64,000 nt of DNA from DASTQL01 sp035462375 (GTDB lineage Bacteria; Actinomycetota; Actinomycetes; Jiangellales; Jiangellaceae): contig DATHUJ010000057.1 of the NCBI GenBank assembly GCA_035462375.1, forward strand, positions 9,199-73,198, given 5' to 3'. Positions 1-10,973 of this stretch are shown in pieces; positions within the stretch are counted from its first letter, which is position 1; the number at the start of each line of letters is the position of its first letter. The position numbers and the translations under genes were made by a program. The notes below the pieces were generated by a model, which searched no databases, was not told the DNA's origin, and worked only from the letters and a program-made list of their open reading frames with translations.

Positions 1-185
1 AGGAAGCCGGCAGCGCCGAACATCCCGGCGCCCCTGCCGGCCGCGGCGGCGCTGTCCTTCAGCTCGGCCTTGGCCAGCTCCACCTCACCGCGGACCACCG
101 CGGCGAACTCCCGCTGTGCCTGCACGACGAGCTGACCCACGGTGGGTTCGCCCGCTGCCGTCGTCACGGTCGGCTGCTCGCTCAT
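1..185 (-). CDS. Holin-X superfamily membrane protein, N-terminal part
   Basis: The gene starts at ATG 185 and runs off the left edge, so only about 61 N-terminal residues are visible. They are a short polar leader, then a helix rich in Ala, Glu and Lys (VRGEVELAKAELKD), then a Gly/Ala-rich turn entering a hydrophobic segment. This is the usual start of the actinobacterial Holin-X (phage_holin_3-like) family, small chromosomal membrane proteins of unknown function despite the name. GGGAGACCCTTG precedes the start. It lies downstream of nhaA on the same strand with a 60 bp gap. The family call rests only on the N-terminus. Confidence 0.6.
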   Translation of the reverse strand, partial: MSEQPTVTTAAGEPTVGQLVVQAQREFAAVVRGEVELAKAELKDSAAAAGRGAGMFGAAGF

Positions 186-245
186 CAAGGGTCTCCCTCA
201 GGGCTCCGGGACCCCGCCGACCCTACCGGCGGGCTGTCCGTGCTC

Positions 246-1589
246 CTATGCCCGCCGCGGTGGTGTCTCACGCGGTGGGCCGCCCGGAGGCGGCGGGTCG
301 GTGACGCCGGGCCGCTGGTAGACGTCCGGGATGCCGTCGAGGTCGTCGTCGCGCTCGTCCTCGTCACGGATCCGCCGGTAGACCGTGTTGCGCATGCGCA
401 GGATCACGGTCGCTCCGAGCGCGGCGATCAGGGACGCCACCAGGACCGAGGCCTTGGCCAGGTCGGTGGGTCCGTTGTCTCCCCGGAAGGCCAGGTCGCT
501 GATCAGCAGCGAGACCGTGAAGCCGATCCCGGCGAGCATGGACAGGCCCAGCACGTCGCCCCACGTCAGGTCGGGGTTGAGCTGGGCCCGGGTGAAGCGG
601 AAGGTCAGGTAGGAGCCGCCGAAGATCCCGATCGTCTTGCCCGCGACCAGCCCGAGCACGATGCCCAGCCCTACCGGCTCGGTGAAGACGGCCGCGAGCT
701 CCTCGCGCGACACGGGCACACCGGCCGCGAACAGGGCGAACAGCGGCACGCACACGGCCGCCGAGAAGGGCTGCACCCGGTGCTCCAGCGTCTCCGCCGG
801 GGAGTGGTCCTCGCCCTCGTCGTGCACGACCCGGGTGAGCAGCCCGACCGCGATGCCGGCCACGGTGGCGTGCACACCGCTCGCGTGGACCAGTGCCCAG
901 ACCGCCAGGCCGATGGGCAGGTAGATCCACCACCCGCGGACTCGCCGGGACTGCAGCACGGCGTAGACGGCGAGCAACCCGACCGCGGCCGCGAGCGGCA
1001 CGATCTCCAGGTCGCTGGTGAAGAAGATGGCGATGATGATGATCGCGAGCAGGTCGTCGACCACGGCCAGGGTCAGCAGGAAGGCCCGCAACGCGGTCGG
1101 CAGGGCCGATCCGATGACGGCGAGCACGGCGAGCGCGAAGGCGATGTCGGTCGCAGTCGGGATCGCCCAGCCGCGCAGGTCGCCCCCGCTCAGGTTGACC
1201 GCCACGTAGATGGCGGCCGGCACGGCCATGCCGCAGACGGCGGCCACGACGGGCAGGGCCGCCGCCGCCGGGTTGGACAACGAGCCGACGACCAGCTCGC
1301 GCTTCAGCTCGAGCCCCGCGACGAGGAAGAACACCGCCAGCAGGCCGTCGGCGGTCCAGTGCGCCAGGTCGAGGTCGAGGTGCAGCGCGCCGGGGCCGAA
1401 GGTCAGCTCCGAGAGCTCCCGGTAGGAGTCGGCGAAGGCGCTGTTGGCCCACACCAGCGCCACCACCGTGGCGGCCAGCATGAGCAGGCCGCCGGTGGTC
1501 TCGTTGCGGAGGAAGCCGGTGAGCGTGGTCCGCTCGGTGACCGGCAGCCGGACCAGGAACCCGCCGTGACGGCTCTCGTCGTGACTCAC
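246..1589 (-). CDS. nhaA: Na+/H+ antiporter NhaA
   Basis: 447 aa integral membrane protein that exchanges cytoplasmic Na+ for external protons. It has the NhaA pattern of about 12 hydrophobic helices. The family signature includes IPTATDIAFALAVLAVIG followed by AVVDDLLAI, whose paired aspartates form the ion-binding site in characterised NhaA proteins. The frame is open upstream to 1682, but GTG 1589 follows GGAGGTGAGC at good spacing and the upstream residues do not look like a protein, so I place the start there. The C-terminal tail is charged and Pro-rich. It is transcribed alone or ahead of the Holin-X gene. Confidence 0.95.
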   Translation of the reverse strand: MSHDESRHGGFLVRLPVTERTTLTGFLRNETTGGLLMLAATVVALVWANSAFADSYRELSELTFGPGALHLDLDLAHWTADGLLAVFFLVAGLELKRELVVGSLSNPAAAALPVVAAVCGMAVPAAIYVAVNLSGGDLRGWAIPTATDIAFALAVLAVIGSALPTALRAFLLTLAVVDDLLAIIIIAIFFTSDLEIVPLAAAVGLLAVYAVLQSRRVRGWWIYLPIGLAVWALVHASGVHATVAGIAVGLLTRVVHDEGEDHSPAETLEHRVQPFSAAVCVPLFALFAAGVPVSREELAAVFTEPVGLGIVLGLVAGKTIGIFGGSYLTFRFTRAQLNPDLTWGDVLGLSMLAGIGFTVSLLISDLAFRGDNGPTDLAKASVLVASLIAALGATVILRMRNTVYRRIRDEDERDDDLDGIPDVYQRPGVTDPPPPGGPPRETPPRRA

Positions 1590-1718
1590 GCTCACCTCCG
1601 GTCGTCTCGCCGAGCCGACCCGCCGGCCCTGGAGCCCGGAGGCCCCGGCCGGCCCCAGGCTACCTGCGCCGTGCGCCTCCACCGGAACGGCCTGCGCCCG
1701 CTCCAGTACGGGCTGTGG

Positions 1719-2291
1719 TCACCCTCCGCGGTCGTCGACCAGGTCCGATGGCACCACGTCGACGGCGTACGGGCGGCTGAGCCGGGCCCCGTCGCCGCCG
1801 GTGACCCGGGCCACCTCCTCGTACCCGCCGTCCGGGGCCAGCTCCCAGGCCGTGAGCGACGGCTCGCCTGGGTCGACCACCCAGTACGACGGGGTGCCGG
1901 CGGCCCGGAAGCGGTCGCGCTTGACCGTGATGTCGATCCGCCGGGTGCTCGGCGAGAGGACCTCGACGGCGAGCACCGGAGCCCCGGACAGCTCACGCTC
2001 GGTGAAGTCCGAGCGCCGCGCCACCAGGAGATCGGGCAGGAGCACGGTGTCCGCACCCAGCACGACGTCGAAGGGCGCGACGACGACCTCGAGGTCGCTC
2101 GGGCAGGCGTCGTCGAGCAGCCGGGCCAGGCGGAAGGCCGCCCGCTGGTGGGACAGCCGTGGCGCGGGGCTCACCAGCAGGCTTCCGTCGAGCAGCTCGT
2201 AGCGGTGCCCGTCATCGGGCATGCGGTCGAGGTCGTCGCGCACGAGCGGCCGCCCCCAGGGCAGCCCGGTCGCCGCGGTCATGGTCGCCAT
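1719..2291 (-). CDS. Uma2 family (DUF820) restriction-endonuclease-like protein
   Basis: 190 aa protein of the Uma2/DUF820 family, which has a PD-(D/E)XK nuclease fold but no settled biological role. The visible fold residues are an Asp in LLPDLLVA, the Glu in AVEVLSPSTR, and a downstream Lys/Arg cluster (ITVKRDRF), in the expected order. The N-terminal MPDDGHRYELLDGSLLVSP is the family opening. ATG 2291 has GGAGGGGGCACC in front. It is downstream of acs's 3' neighbour and has no obvious partner. Function is not inferred beyond the family. Confidence 0.85.
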   Translation of the reverse strand: MATMTAATGLPWGRPLVRDDLDRMPDDGHRYELLDGSLLVSPAPRLSHQRAAFRLARLLDDACPSDLEVVVAPFDVVLGADTVLLPDLLVARRSDFTERELSGAPVLAVEVLSPSTRRIDITVKRDRFRAAGTPSYWVVDPGEPSLTAWELAPDGGYEEVARVTGGDGARLSRPYAVDVVPSDLVDDRGG

Positions 2292-2387
2292 GGTGCCCCC
2301 TCCGGTCCATGGCCGACCATCCTGGACGCGACGGGGCCATCGCCGCGGACGTCCTCCACAGCGGCGGCCCGCCCGTACGGGAGGTGG

Positions 2388-4364
<1,977 letters not shown>

Positions 4365-4489
4365 GTGGTCGACTCCTGTGTCGTCGGGTCGGGGTCGAGG
4401 GCGCTGCCCGCTGCGCACTACCCCACCACCGCTCGTACGGGCCGGACAAGGGGCAGGGGTGCGCGGGGGTTGGAGCTCGGGGTGGGCAG

Positions 4490-6103
4490 TCAGTGCGAGA
4501 CCGCCTTCTCGCTCCCGGCGCCGGTGAGCGAGCGGACCTCCATCTCGGCGTACTTGGCCTTGTCGAACTCCTTGGAGGTGACTGCGCCGATGAAGCCGAG
4601 CAGGAAGCCGGCGGGGATGGAGACCAGGCCGGGGTTGTCGAGCGGGAACCAGGAGAAGTCCACGTCCTGCAGCATCGACGGGCTGCGCCCGGTGACCGGG
4701 TCGACCGGCTTGCCGGAGACCACGGGGGAGAACACGATCAGGGTGACGGCCGTGACCAGGCCGCCGTAGATGCTCCAGACGGCGCCGCGGGTGTTGAAAC
4801 GCTTCCAGAACAGCGAGTAGAGCAGCACCGGCAGGTTGGCGCTCGCGGCCACCGCGAAGGCGAGGGCGACCAGGAAGGCGATGTTCTGGCCGTTGGCGAG
4901 GATGCCGCCGACGATGGACACCAGCCCGATCACCACGGCGGTGATCCGCGCGACCTTGACCTCGTCGTTGGGGCTGACGTCGCCCTTCTTGATGACGCTG
5001 GCGTAAACGTCGTGGGCGAAGGACGCGGCCGCGGTGATGGTCAGCCCGGCGACGACTGCGAGGATCGTCGCGAAGGCGACCGCGGCGATGACGCCGAGCA
5101 GCAGGGTCCCACCAAGCTCGAAGGCCAGCAGTGGCGCCGCGGCGTTGGCCCCGCCGGGCGCGGTCTTGATCACGTCGGGGCCGACGATCGCGCCGGCGCC
5201 GTAGCCCAGGACCAGGGTGAAGAGGTAGAAGAGGCCGATCAGCCCGATCGCCCACGTCACCGACCGGCGCGCCTCCTTGGCATTGGGCACGGTGTAGAAG
5301 CGCATGAGCACGTGCGGCAGACCGGCGGTGCCGAGCACGAGGGCCATCGAGAGCGAGATGAAGTCCAGCTTGGACAGCCCCGACGCGCCGTAGCGGCCCA
5401 TCGGGTCGAGCAACGCCGCGCCGGCCTCGCCCGCCTGGGTGACCGCGTCGCCCATGAGCGCCGAGGGGTTGAAGCCGTACATCGCGAGGACCCAGACGGT
5501 CATGATCCCGGCCCCGGCGATGAGCAGGACGGCCTTGATGATCTGGACCCAGGTGGTCCCCTTCATGCCGCCGACGAGGACGTAGAAGATCATGATCGCG
5601 CCGACCACGACGATGACGACGCTCTGCAGCGCGCGGTCGGTGATCCCCATGAGGAGCGCGACCAGGCCGCCGGCTCCGGCCATCTGGGCCAGCAGGTAGA
5701 AGAACGAGACCGCGAGGGTCGACGTGGCTGCCGCCGTACGGACCGGGCGCTGGCGCATCCGGAAGGACAGGACGTCGGCCATGGTGAAGCGCCCGGTGTT
5801 GCGCAGCAGCTCGGCGACGAGCAGGAGCGCTACGAGCCACGCGACCAGGAAGCCGATCGAGTAGAGGAAGCCGTCGTAGCCGTACAGGGCGATGGCGCCG
5901 GCGATGCCGAGGAACGAGGCGGCGGAGAGGTAGTCGCCGGCGATGGCGACGCCGTTCTGCGGACCGCTGAAGGCGCGGCCGGCCGCGTAGTAGTCGGCGG
6001 CGCTGCGGTTCTGCCGCGACGCGCGCATGACGATGACCAGCGTGCCCACCACGAAGAGCCCGAAGATCGCCATGTTGACGAGCGGGCTGCCGATGTCGGT
6101 CAC
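4490..6103 (-). CDS. actP: cation/acetate symporter, SSF family (ActP-type)
   Basis: 537 aa membrane protein of the sodium:solute symporter family, about 13 hydrophobic segments. Family motifs include the N-terminal RAFSGPQNGVAIAGDYLSAA and GLPHVLMRFYTVP in the middle. ActP homologues import acetate and other short monocarboxylates with a cation. The GTG start at 6103 overlaps the stop of the upstream DUF485 gene by four bases. The acs gene follows 125 bp downstream. Substrate is inferred from family and acs linkage; pyruvate or propionate are possible alternatives. Confidence 0.9.
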   Translation of the reverse strand: MTDIGSPLVNMAIFGLFVVGTLVIVMRASRQNRSAADYYAAGRAFSGPQNGVAIAGDYLSAASFLGIAGAIALYGYDGFLYSIGFLVAWLVALLLVAELLRNTGRFTMADVLSFRMRQRPVRTAAATSTLAVSFFYLLAQMAGAGGLVALLMGITDRALQSVVIVVVGAIMIFYVLVGGMKGTTWVQIIKAVLLIAGAGIMTVWVLAMYGFNPSALMGDAVTQAGEAGAALLDPMGRYGASGLSKLDFISLSMALVLGTAGLPHVLMRFYTVPNAKEARRSVTWAIGLIGLFYLFTLVLGYGAGAIVGPDVIKTAPGGANAAAPLLAFELGGTLLLGVIAAVAFATILAVVAGLTITAAASFAHDVYASVIKKGDVSPNDEVKVARITAVVIGLVSIVGGILANGQNIAFLVALAFAVAASANLPVLLYSLFWKRFNTRGAVWSIYGGLVTAVTLIVFSPVVSGKPVDPVTGRSPSMLQDVDFSWFPLDNPGLVSIPAGFLLGFIGAVTSKEFDKAKYAEMEVRSLTGAGSEKAVSH

Positions 6104-6456
6104 GGGTGCTCCCCCTCCAGCTCGTGGCGCAGTCGCTCCGCCAGCGGGTCAAGGCTGCGGTCGGCGTGCCGGATGTACAGCCAGGTGATCAGGAACGTCG
6201 AGGCGAACTGCCCGAGGCCCAGGAGGAGCCCGACGTTGATGTTGCCGAAGACCTTCGTGCTCATGAGGTCCACCGCGTAGGTCGACAGCAGCACGTAGGC
6301 GAAGTACCAGGCGAGGAAGGCCGCGGTCATCGGGAACGCGAAGGCCCGGAAGCGGCGCCGGAGCTCGGCGAACTCCGGGCTCGCCTGCACCCTCTCGTAC
6401 TCGTCCGCGCTGGGGCCGTGGTGGCCCCGGCGGGTCGTGTGGTCCAGCGTGGTCAT
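6100..6456 (-). CDS. DUF485 small membrane protein, symporter partner
   Basis: 118 aa with two transmembrane segments (FPMTAAFLAWYFAYVLLS and GLGQFASTFLITWLYIRHA), matching DUF485, the small protein almost always encoded before ActP-type symporters (YjcH in E. coli). ATG 6456 has GAGGAG six bases upstream; the frame extends further but without protein-like sequence. Its TGA overlaps the symporter GTG. Role is probably assembly or regulation of the symporter, inferred from linkage. Confidence 0.9.
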   Translation of the reverse strand: MTTLDHTTRRGHHGPSADEYERVQASPEFAELRRRFRAFAFPMTAAFLAWYFAYVLLSTYAVDLMSTKVFGNINVGLLLGLGQFASTFLITWLYIRHADRSLDPLAERLRHELEGEHP

Positions 6457-6648
6457 GAGTACTCCTCGGCGGGCGGCGGGGCCGCAGCGGCCCGGGTGGG
6501 TGACGCGCGTCACGCTAGGAGCGGGTCGGGGCCCCCGGGAGGGGTGCGGGCACCTGCTGCGATCAGCGGGCCCGACGCCGCGATCGCCGGGAGAGCGGGG
6601 TGCGACGAGCGGTCGCCCTCGCGCGATGAGCGGCCACCGCCTCCCCAC

Positions 6649-6730
6649 TGATCACGGCAGCCGCGTAAGTGGTGGCCGAGCCAGGGGAATTCGCCGCGGC
6701 GCGCACCCATCTACGCGGCTGCCGTGATCA
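6649..6730. repeat. perfect 19 bp inverted repeat, 44 bp spacer
   Basis: Arm TGATCACGGCAGCCGCGTA at 6649–6667 is exactly complementary to 6712–6730. The next bases inward match imperfectly. It lies in the 288 bp gap between two minus-strand symporter operons, downstream of one and upstream of the other. There is no T-tract and the loop is long for an intrinsic terminator. The rest of 6457–6744 shows no gene. It could be a bidirectional regulatory dyad or a small dispersed repeat. Confidence 0.8.
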
Positions 6731-6744
6731 TTGGGGCCACGCGG

Positions 6745-8499
6745 TCAGCGGGGGCGGCGCTCGGGGTGCCAGTCACCCCGGTCCACGTCGAGCACCTCGG
6801 GGGCGTGCAGGCGCACCATCGTCCGGGCGACGCCGGGGGCCACCCGACGGGGCGTGGCCAGCGACACCGCCACCATCACCAGGAAGGCGGTGGGCAGCGT
6901 CCAGGCCGCCGGCTGCGCCAGCAGGGCGCCCGGCAGCCCGTCCAGCGGGCCCGCCACGATCGTCACCAGGACCGCCGCCGTCGCCAGGCCGCCCCCCGTG
7001 GCGAGCCCGGCCAGCGCCCCCACGTCGGTCAGCCGCCGCCACCAGATGCCGAGCAGCAGCAGCGGGCAGAAGGACGACGCCGCGACCGCGAAGGCCAGCC
7101 CGACCACGTCGGCCACCCCCAGCCGCTGGCCGAGGAGCGCCAGCCCGAAGGGCACCAGCACCGCCACCACCGTCGCCACCCGGAAGGCCCGTACGCTCGC
7201 GGCCGACGCCCTGGACCATGGCCGCAGCAGGTCCTGGGTGAGGACGCCGGCCACCGACACGGTCAGCCCCGACGACGTGGACAGGAACGCCGCGAAGGCT
7301 CCCGCCGTCACCAGGGCCCCGAGGAGCTCGCCGCCGATACCGTCGACCATCCGCCCCGGCAGGACCAGGACGACGGCGTCCGTACGGCCGGTGAGCAGCA
7401 GGTCCGGGGCGTAGAGCCGGCCCAGCACCCCGTACACGGTCGGCCACAGGTAGAACAGCCCCAGCAGGACCAGCACGACCAGGGTCGTCCGGCGGGCGGC
7501 GCGGCCGTCCGGGTTGGTGTAGAAGCGCACGAGCACGTGCGGGAGCCCCATCGTGCCGAAGAAGAGCGCGAGCACCAGCGAGTACGTCGCGTAGAGCGAG
7601 TAGTCGCGGCCACCCTCCAGCGGCAGCGCCCAGGTGTCACCGGTGACCGGTGTGAGCCGGTCGACGTGCGGTACCGGCGCCCCGGCCGGGAAGGTCAGCA
7701 CGGCACCCTCGGCGATGTCGTGCACCCCCGCCTCCAGCACCAGCGGTCCGCTCACCTGCTCGCCGTCCACGGAGCCCTCCGCCTGCAGCACCACCGGCTC
7801 CACCACCTCGACCGTCACGTCGAGCGTCACCTCGACCCGGGTCGTCTCGGGGAAGGCGGGCACGTCCCCTCGTACGGCGGGGGCACCGTCGGCCTGCCAG
7901 GCGAGCAGCAGGAACACCACCGGGACGGCGATGGCCGTGAGCTTGAGCCAGTACTGGAACGCCTGGACGAAGGTGATGCTGCGCATGCCGCCCGACAGGA
8001 CGTTCACCAGGACGACGACCGCGACGAGCGCGGCCCCCGCCCAGACGGGGGCCCCGGTGACGGTCCGCAGAGTCAGTCCTGCGGCCTGGAACTGCGGCAG
8101 GAGGTAGAGCCAGCCGATGAGGACCACGAGGACGCTCGCCAGCCGCCGTACGGCGAGGGACTCCAGCCGCGCCTCCGCGAAGTCGGGAAGCGTGTACGCG
8201 CCGGAGCGGCGGAGCGGGGCGGCCACGAACACGAGCAGCACCAGGTACCCGGCGGTGTAACCCACCGGGAACCACAGCATGTCCGAGCCGTACGCGAGCA
8301 CCAGGCCGGCGACCCCCAGGAACGAGGCCGCCGACAGGTACTCGCCGCCGATGGCCGAGGCGTTCCACCACGGCGTCACGGTCCGCGAGGCGACGTAGAA
8401 GTCGCTCGTCGTCCGGGCGATCCGCAGGCCGTAGGCGCCGATGAGCACAGTCGCCAGTGCCGTCGCGGCGACGGCAGCCAGGGCCAGCGACCTGTTCAC
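6745..8499 (-). CDS. second SSF-family sodium/solute symporter
   Basis: 584 aa paralogue of the ActP-type symporter: SSF signature GGEYLSAASFLGVAGL near residue 51 and GLPHVLVRFYTNP near 318. Between these, residues about 203–300 form a non-membrane, beta-type, acidic insert, longer than the matching loop of the first symporter. GTG 8499 overlaps the stop of the small upstream gene by four bases. The operon order small membrane protein–symporter behind a LytTR regulator and LytS-type kinase suggests carboxylate uptake controlled by its own sensor. Substrate unknown; acetate, pyruvate or another monocarboxylate are candidates. Confidence 0.9.
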   Translation of the reverse strand: MNRSLALAAVAATALATVLIGAYGLRIARTTSDFYVASRTVTPWWNASAIGGEYLSAASFLGVAGLVLAYGSDMLWFPVGYTAGYLVLLVFVAAPLRRSGAYTLPDFAEARLESLAVRRLASVLVVLIGWLYLLPQFQAAGLTLRTVTGAPVWAGAALVAVVVLVNVLSGGMRSITFVQAFQYWLKLTAIAVPVVFLLLAWQADGAPAVRGDVPAFPETTRVEVTLDVTVEVVEPVVLQAEGSVDGEQVSGPLVLEAGVHDIAEGAVLTFPAGAPVPHVDRLTPVTGDTWALPLEGGRDYSLYATYSLVLALFFGTMGLPHVLVRFYTNPDGRAARRTTLVVLVLLGLFYLWPTVYGVLGRLYAPDLLLTGRTDAVVLVLPGRMVDGIGGELLGALVTAGAFAAFLSTSSGLTVSVAGVLTQDLLRPWSRASAASVRAFRVATVVAVLVPFGLALLGQRLGVADVVGLAFAVAASSFCPLLLLGIWWRRLTDVGALAGLATGGGLATAAVLVTIVAGPLDGLPGALLAQPAAWTLPTAFLVMVAVSLATPRRVAPGVARTMVRLHAPEVLDVDRGDWHPERRPR

Positions 8500-8870
8500 C
8501 GGCGCTGGACCAGCTCGGTGAAGTCGCGCTCGACCCGCTCGGCCTGGCGAACGTAGAGCCAGGCGGTGCCGACGAGGACCGGGTAGACGAGCACGCCGAG
8601 CAGGACCCACGACAACGGGACGCCGAAGAGCTCGACGTCACGGACCGACGGCGCGACGAGGAAGAGCAGCGGCAGGGCGCCGAAGAGGCCGAGCACCGTG
8701 CCGGCCGTGAGCAGCCCCAGCCGCAGCTGGGCCCGGACCAGCGAGCGCATGTAGACCTCGCCCAGCCGGGTCTGCTCGTCGATCTCGCGCGTGGCCTCCC
8801 GGTGACGCGCGCGGGAAGCGCGCATCCGGGGGCTCGTGACGACGACGCGCCGCTGCTCCCGGTCGGGCAC
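8496..8870 (-). CDS. small two-helix membrane protein, partner of the second symporter
   Basis: 124 aa: a basic, charged N-terminal half (RHREATREIDEQTRLGEV), two hydrophobic helices (about residues 60–80 and 90–110) and a charged tail YVRQAERVERDFTELVQ. Size, position and layout resemble the DUF485 and DUF4212 small subunits that precede SSF symporters, but I cannot assign it firmly to either. GTG 8870 begins two bases after the stop of the response regulator; its TGA overlaps the symporter GTG. Function inferred from linkage only. Confidence 0.75.
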   Translation of the reverse strand: MPDREQRRVVVTSPRMRASRARHREATREIDEQTRLGEVYMRSLVRAQLRLGLLTAGTVLGLFGALPLLFLVAPSVRDVELFGVPLSWVLLGVLVYPVLVGTAWLYVRQAERVERDFTELVQRR

Positions 8871-8872
8871 GG

Positions 8873-9664
8873 TCAGCCGCCGCCCTGGCGTCCAGGCCGG
8901 GCCCGGCGGACCAGCAGGTCGCGCAGCTCCCGGGTGTGCCGGCGGCTCACGGCCAGTGTCTCGCCACCCACCCGGACGGTGCAGCGGCCGCCGTCGATGC
9001 GCAGCTCCTCGATGTACGCGAGCGACACCAGGTGGCTGCGGTGGATACGGACGAAGCCCGCCGGGCCCCACTGCTCCTCGAGCGTCGCCAGCGGCACCCG
9101 GACGAGGTGGGTTCCGTCGGGGGTGTGGAGGCGTGCATAGTCCCCCTGCGCCTCGACGAAGCGGACGTCGCTGCGGTTGACGAACCGCGTGACCCCGCCG
9201 AGCTCGACGGGGATGGTCTCGTCCGGCCCCTCTTCCGGTTCGTCGTCCGGCGACGGTGCCCCCGCCGCCTCGACGACCCGCCGGACCGCCTCGGCCAGCC
9301 GCTCCGCCCGTACGGGCTTCATGACGTAGTCGACCGCGTGCAGGTCGAAGGCGTCGACGGCGTGGTCGTCGTATGCGGTGACGAACACGACCGGGGGCGG
9401 CTGCCGGAAGCGGGCGAGCACGCGGGCGAGGTCAAGGCCCGTGAGCCCGGGCATCCGGATGTCGAGGAAGAGCGCGTCGACGTGCTCTTCCTGCAGGATC
9501 CGCAGGGCGGTGGCGCCGTCGCCGGCCGTACGGACGCGGCCGACGCGCGGGTCGCGGCCCAGGAGGTAGGCCAGCTCCGACAGGGCGGGTGGCTCGTCGT
9601 CGACGGCAAGGACGGCGAGAGCCTCTGGGCCGGACGTGGCGGGGCCGGACCGGGGGCCGGTCAC
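8873..9664 (-). CDS. LytTR-type response regulator
   Basis: 263 aa. A receiver domain (residues about 20–135, with AVDDEPPALSELAYLL, phosphorylation site in LFLDIRMPG, and YVMKPV) is followed by an acidic linker and a LytTR DNA-binding domain (FVEAQGDYARLHT, FVRIHRSHLVSL). The GTG start overlaps the kinase stop as GTGA. It is the cognate regulator of the LytS-type kinase encoded upstream and most likely controls the symporter genes downstream, as BtsR and YpdB control carboxylate transporters in E. coli. Targets are inferred. Confidence 0.93.
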   Translation of the reverse strand: MTGPRSGPATSGPEALAVLAVDDEPPALSELAYLLGRDPRVGRVRTAGDGATALRILQEEHVDALFLDIRMPGLTGLDLARVLARFRQPPPVVFVTAYDDHAVDAFDLHAVDYVMKPVRAERLAEAVRRVVEAAGAPSPDDEPEEGPDETIPVELGGVTRFVNRSDVRFVEAQGDYARLHTPDGTHLVRVPLATLEEQWGPAGFVRIHRSHLVSLAYIEELRIDGGRCTVRVGGETLAVSRRHTRELRDLLVRRARPGRQGGG

Positions 9665-10842
9665 GCGTGAACCCCCGAGCGGTACTTCGGCACCCGCATG
9701 CTCACCTTCGTCCCCGCTCCCGGCGCCGTCTCCACGACCAGGCCGTAGCCGTCCCCGAAGACGGCCCGGAGCCGCTCGTCGACGTTGCCCAGCCCGACGC
9801 TGTCGCCGGACGGCTCGCCGGCGAGCGTACGCCGGACGACCTCCGGGTCCATGCCGACGCCGTCGTCCTCCACCGAGATCGCGCACTCGTTGCCGGCGTC
9901 GTCGGCAACGATGCTGACGTGCCCTGGGCCGGGTCGTCCCTCCAGGCCGTGCTGGACGGCATTCTCGACCAGCGGCTGCAGGCAGAGGAACGGTACGGCG
10001 ACGGGCAGCACCTCCGGCGCCACCCGCAGGGTCACCTGCAGCCGGTCGCCGAAGCGGGCCTTCTCCAGCAAGAGGTAGCGCTCGATCGACCGGAGCTCCT
10101 CGGCCAGCGTGGTGAAGTCGCCGTGCCGCCGGAACGAGTAGCGCGTGAAGTCGGCGAACTCGAGCAGCAGCTCGCGGGCGTGCTCGGGGTCCGTGCGCAC
10201 GTACGAGGCGATGGCGGTCAAGGAGTTGTAGACGAAGTGCGGCGAGATCTGCGCCCGCAGGGCGCGCACCTCGGCCTCCATCAGCCGGGCCCGCTGCTGG
10301 TCCACCTCGGCGAGCTCGAGCTGCCCGGAGACGAAGAGCGCGACCTCCTCGACGGCACGCACGAGGCCCGCCGACGGCCGGGCGATGGTGTAGGCGGCGA
10401 CGGCGCCGACCACGCGTTCCTCGGTGGTCAGCGGGGCGACCACGGCGTGCCGGATCGGGCAGTCCGGCTCGGCGCAGGCGACGGCGTCCTGGCCGAGGAC
10501 GACCGTGCGGCCGCCCTCGACCGCGGACCGGGCGTGACCGGGCACGCCGGGGCCGTGCGCCGGCCCGGCACCGTCCCAGGCCAGGCACCGCTCGCCGTCG
10601 GTGAGCGCGACCGCGCGCGTGCCCAGCAGCGCCCGCAGGTGCCGGATCGCCCGCTCGGCGCTGGCCTCCGTGAGGCCGGCGCGGAGCGCGGGCGAGGCCT
10701 GCGAGGCGGTGTGCAGGGTGCGGTACGTGACCTGGTCCGCGGGGGTGCCGAGGTCGCGCCGCGACCGCGCCAGCCGCGAGAGCCCGTACGCGCCGACGGC
10801 GACGAGGGCCAGCAGCGCCGCCGCCGTCAGCACCTCCTGCAT
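9661..10842 (-). CDS. LytS-type sensor histidine kinase with GAF domain
   Basis: 393 aa. One N-terminal membrane helix (residues 5–25), a GAF-like sensory region (about 60–180) with a close cysteine pair in CAEPDCPIRH, then the LytS-family kinase core: QISPHFVYNSLTA with phospho-accepting His near residue 202, and an ATPase domain with LVENAVQHGL and DDGVGMD. ATG 10842 was chosen because it directly precedes the hydrophobic helix; GTG 10851 is an alternative. It heads the operon kinase–regulator–small membrane protein–symporter. The cysteine pair could sense metal or redox state, or simply shape a ligand pocket; this is speculation. Confidence 0.92.
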   Translation of the reverse strand: MQEVLTAAALLALVAVGAYGLSRLARSRRDLGTPADQVTYRTLHTASQASPALRAGLTEASAERAIRHLRALLGTRAVALTDGERCLAWDGAGPAHGPGVPGHARSAVEGGRTVVLGQDAVACAEPDCPIRHAVVAPLTTEERVVGAVAAYTIARPSAGLVRAVEEVALFVSGQLELAEVDQQRARLMEAEVRALRAQISPHFVYNSLTAIASYVRTDPEHARELLLEFADFTRYSFRRHGDFTTLAEELRSIERYLLLEKARFGDRLQVTLRVAPEVLPVAVPFLCLQPLVENAVQHGLEGRPGPGHVSIVADDAGNECAISVEDDGVGMDPEVVRRTLAGEPSGDSVGLGNVDERLRAVFGDGYGLVVETAPGAGTKVSMRVPKYRSGVHA

Positions 10843-10973
10843 GGGCCGCACGGTAACGCCACCCCGCCGCCGGTCCCGGCTTTCGTGCCCGCCGGAGGTG
10901 ACCAAAGCCTCCACCGCCCGGGCCCGCCCGCTCCTAGCGTCGAGGCGACGGTTCCGGCGGAGGAGGCACCGAC

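Noticed and set aside
1..185. Holin-like start as evidence of a prophage
   Set aside because: Holin-X members are ordinary chromosomal membrane proteins in actinobacteria, and no phage structural, lysis or integrase gene is nearby.
6649..6730. Insertion-sequence ends
   Set aside because: No transposase frame lies between the arms (only 44 bp) and no target duplication is visible.
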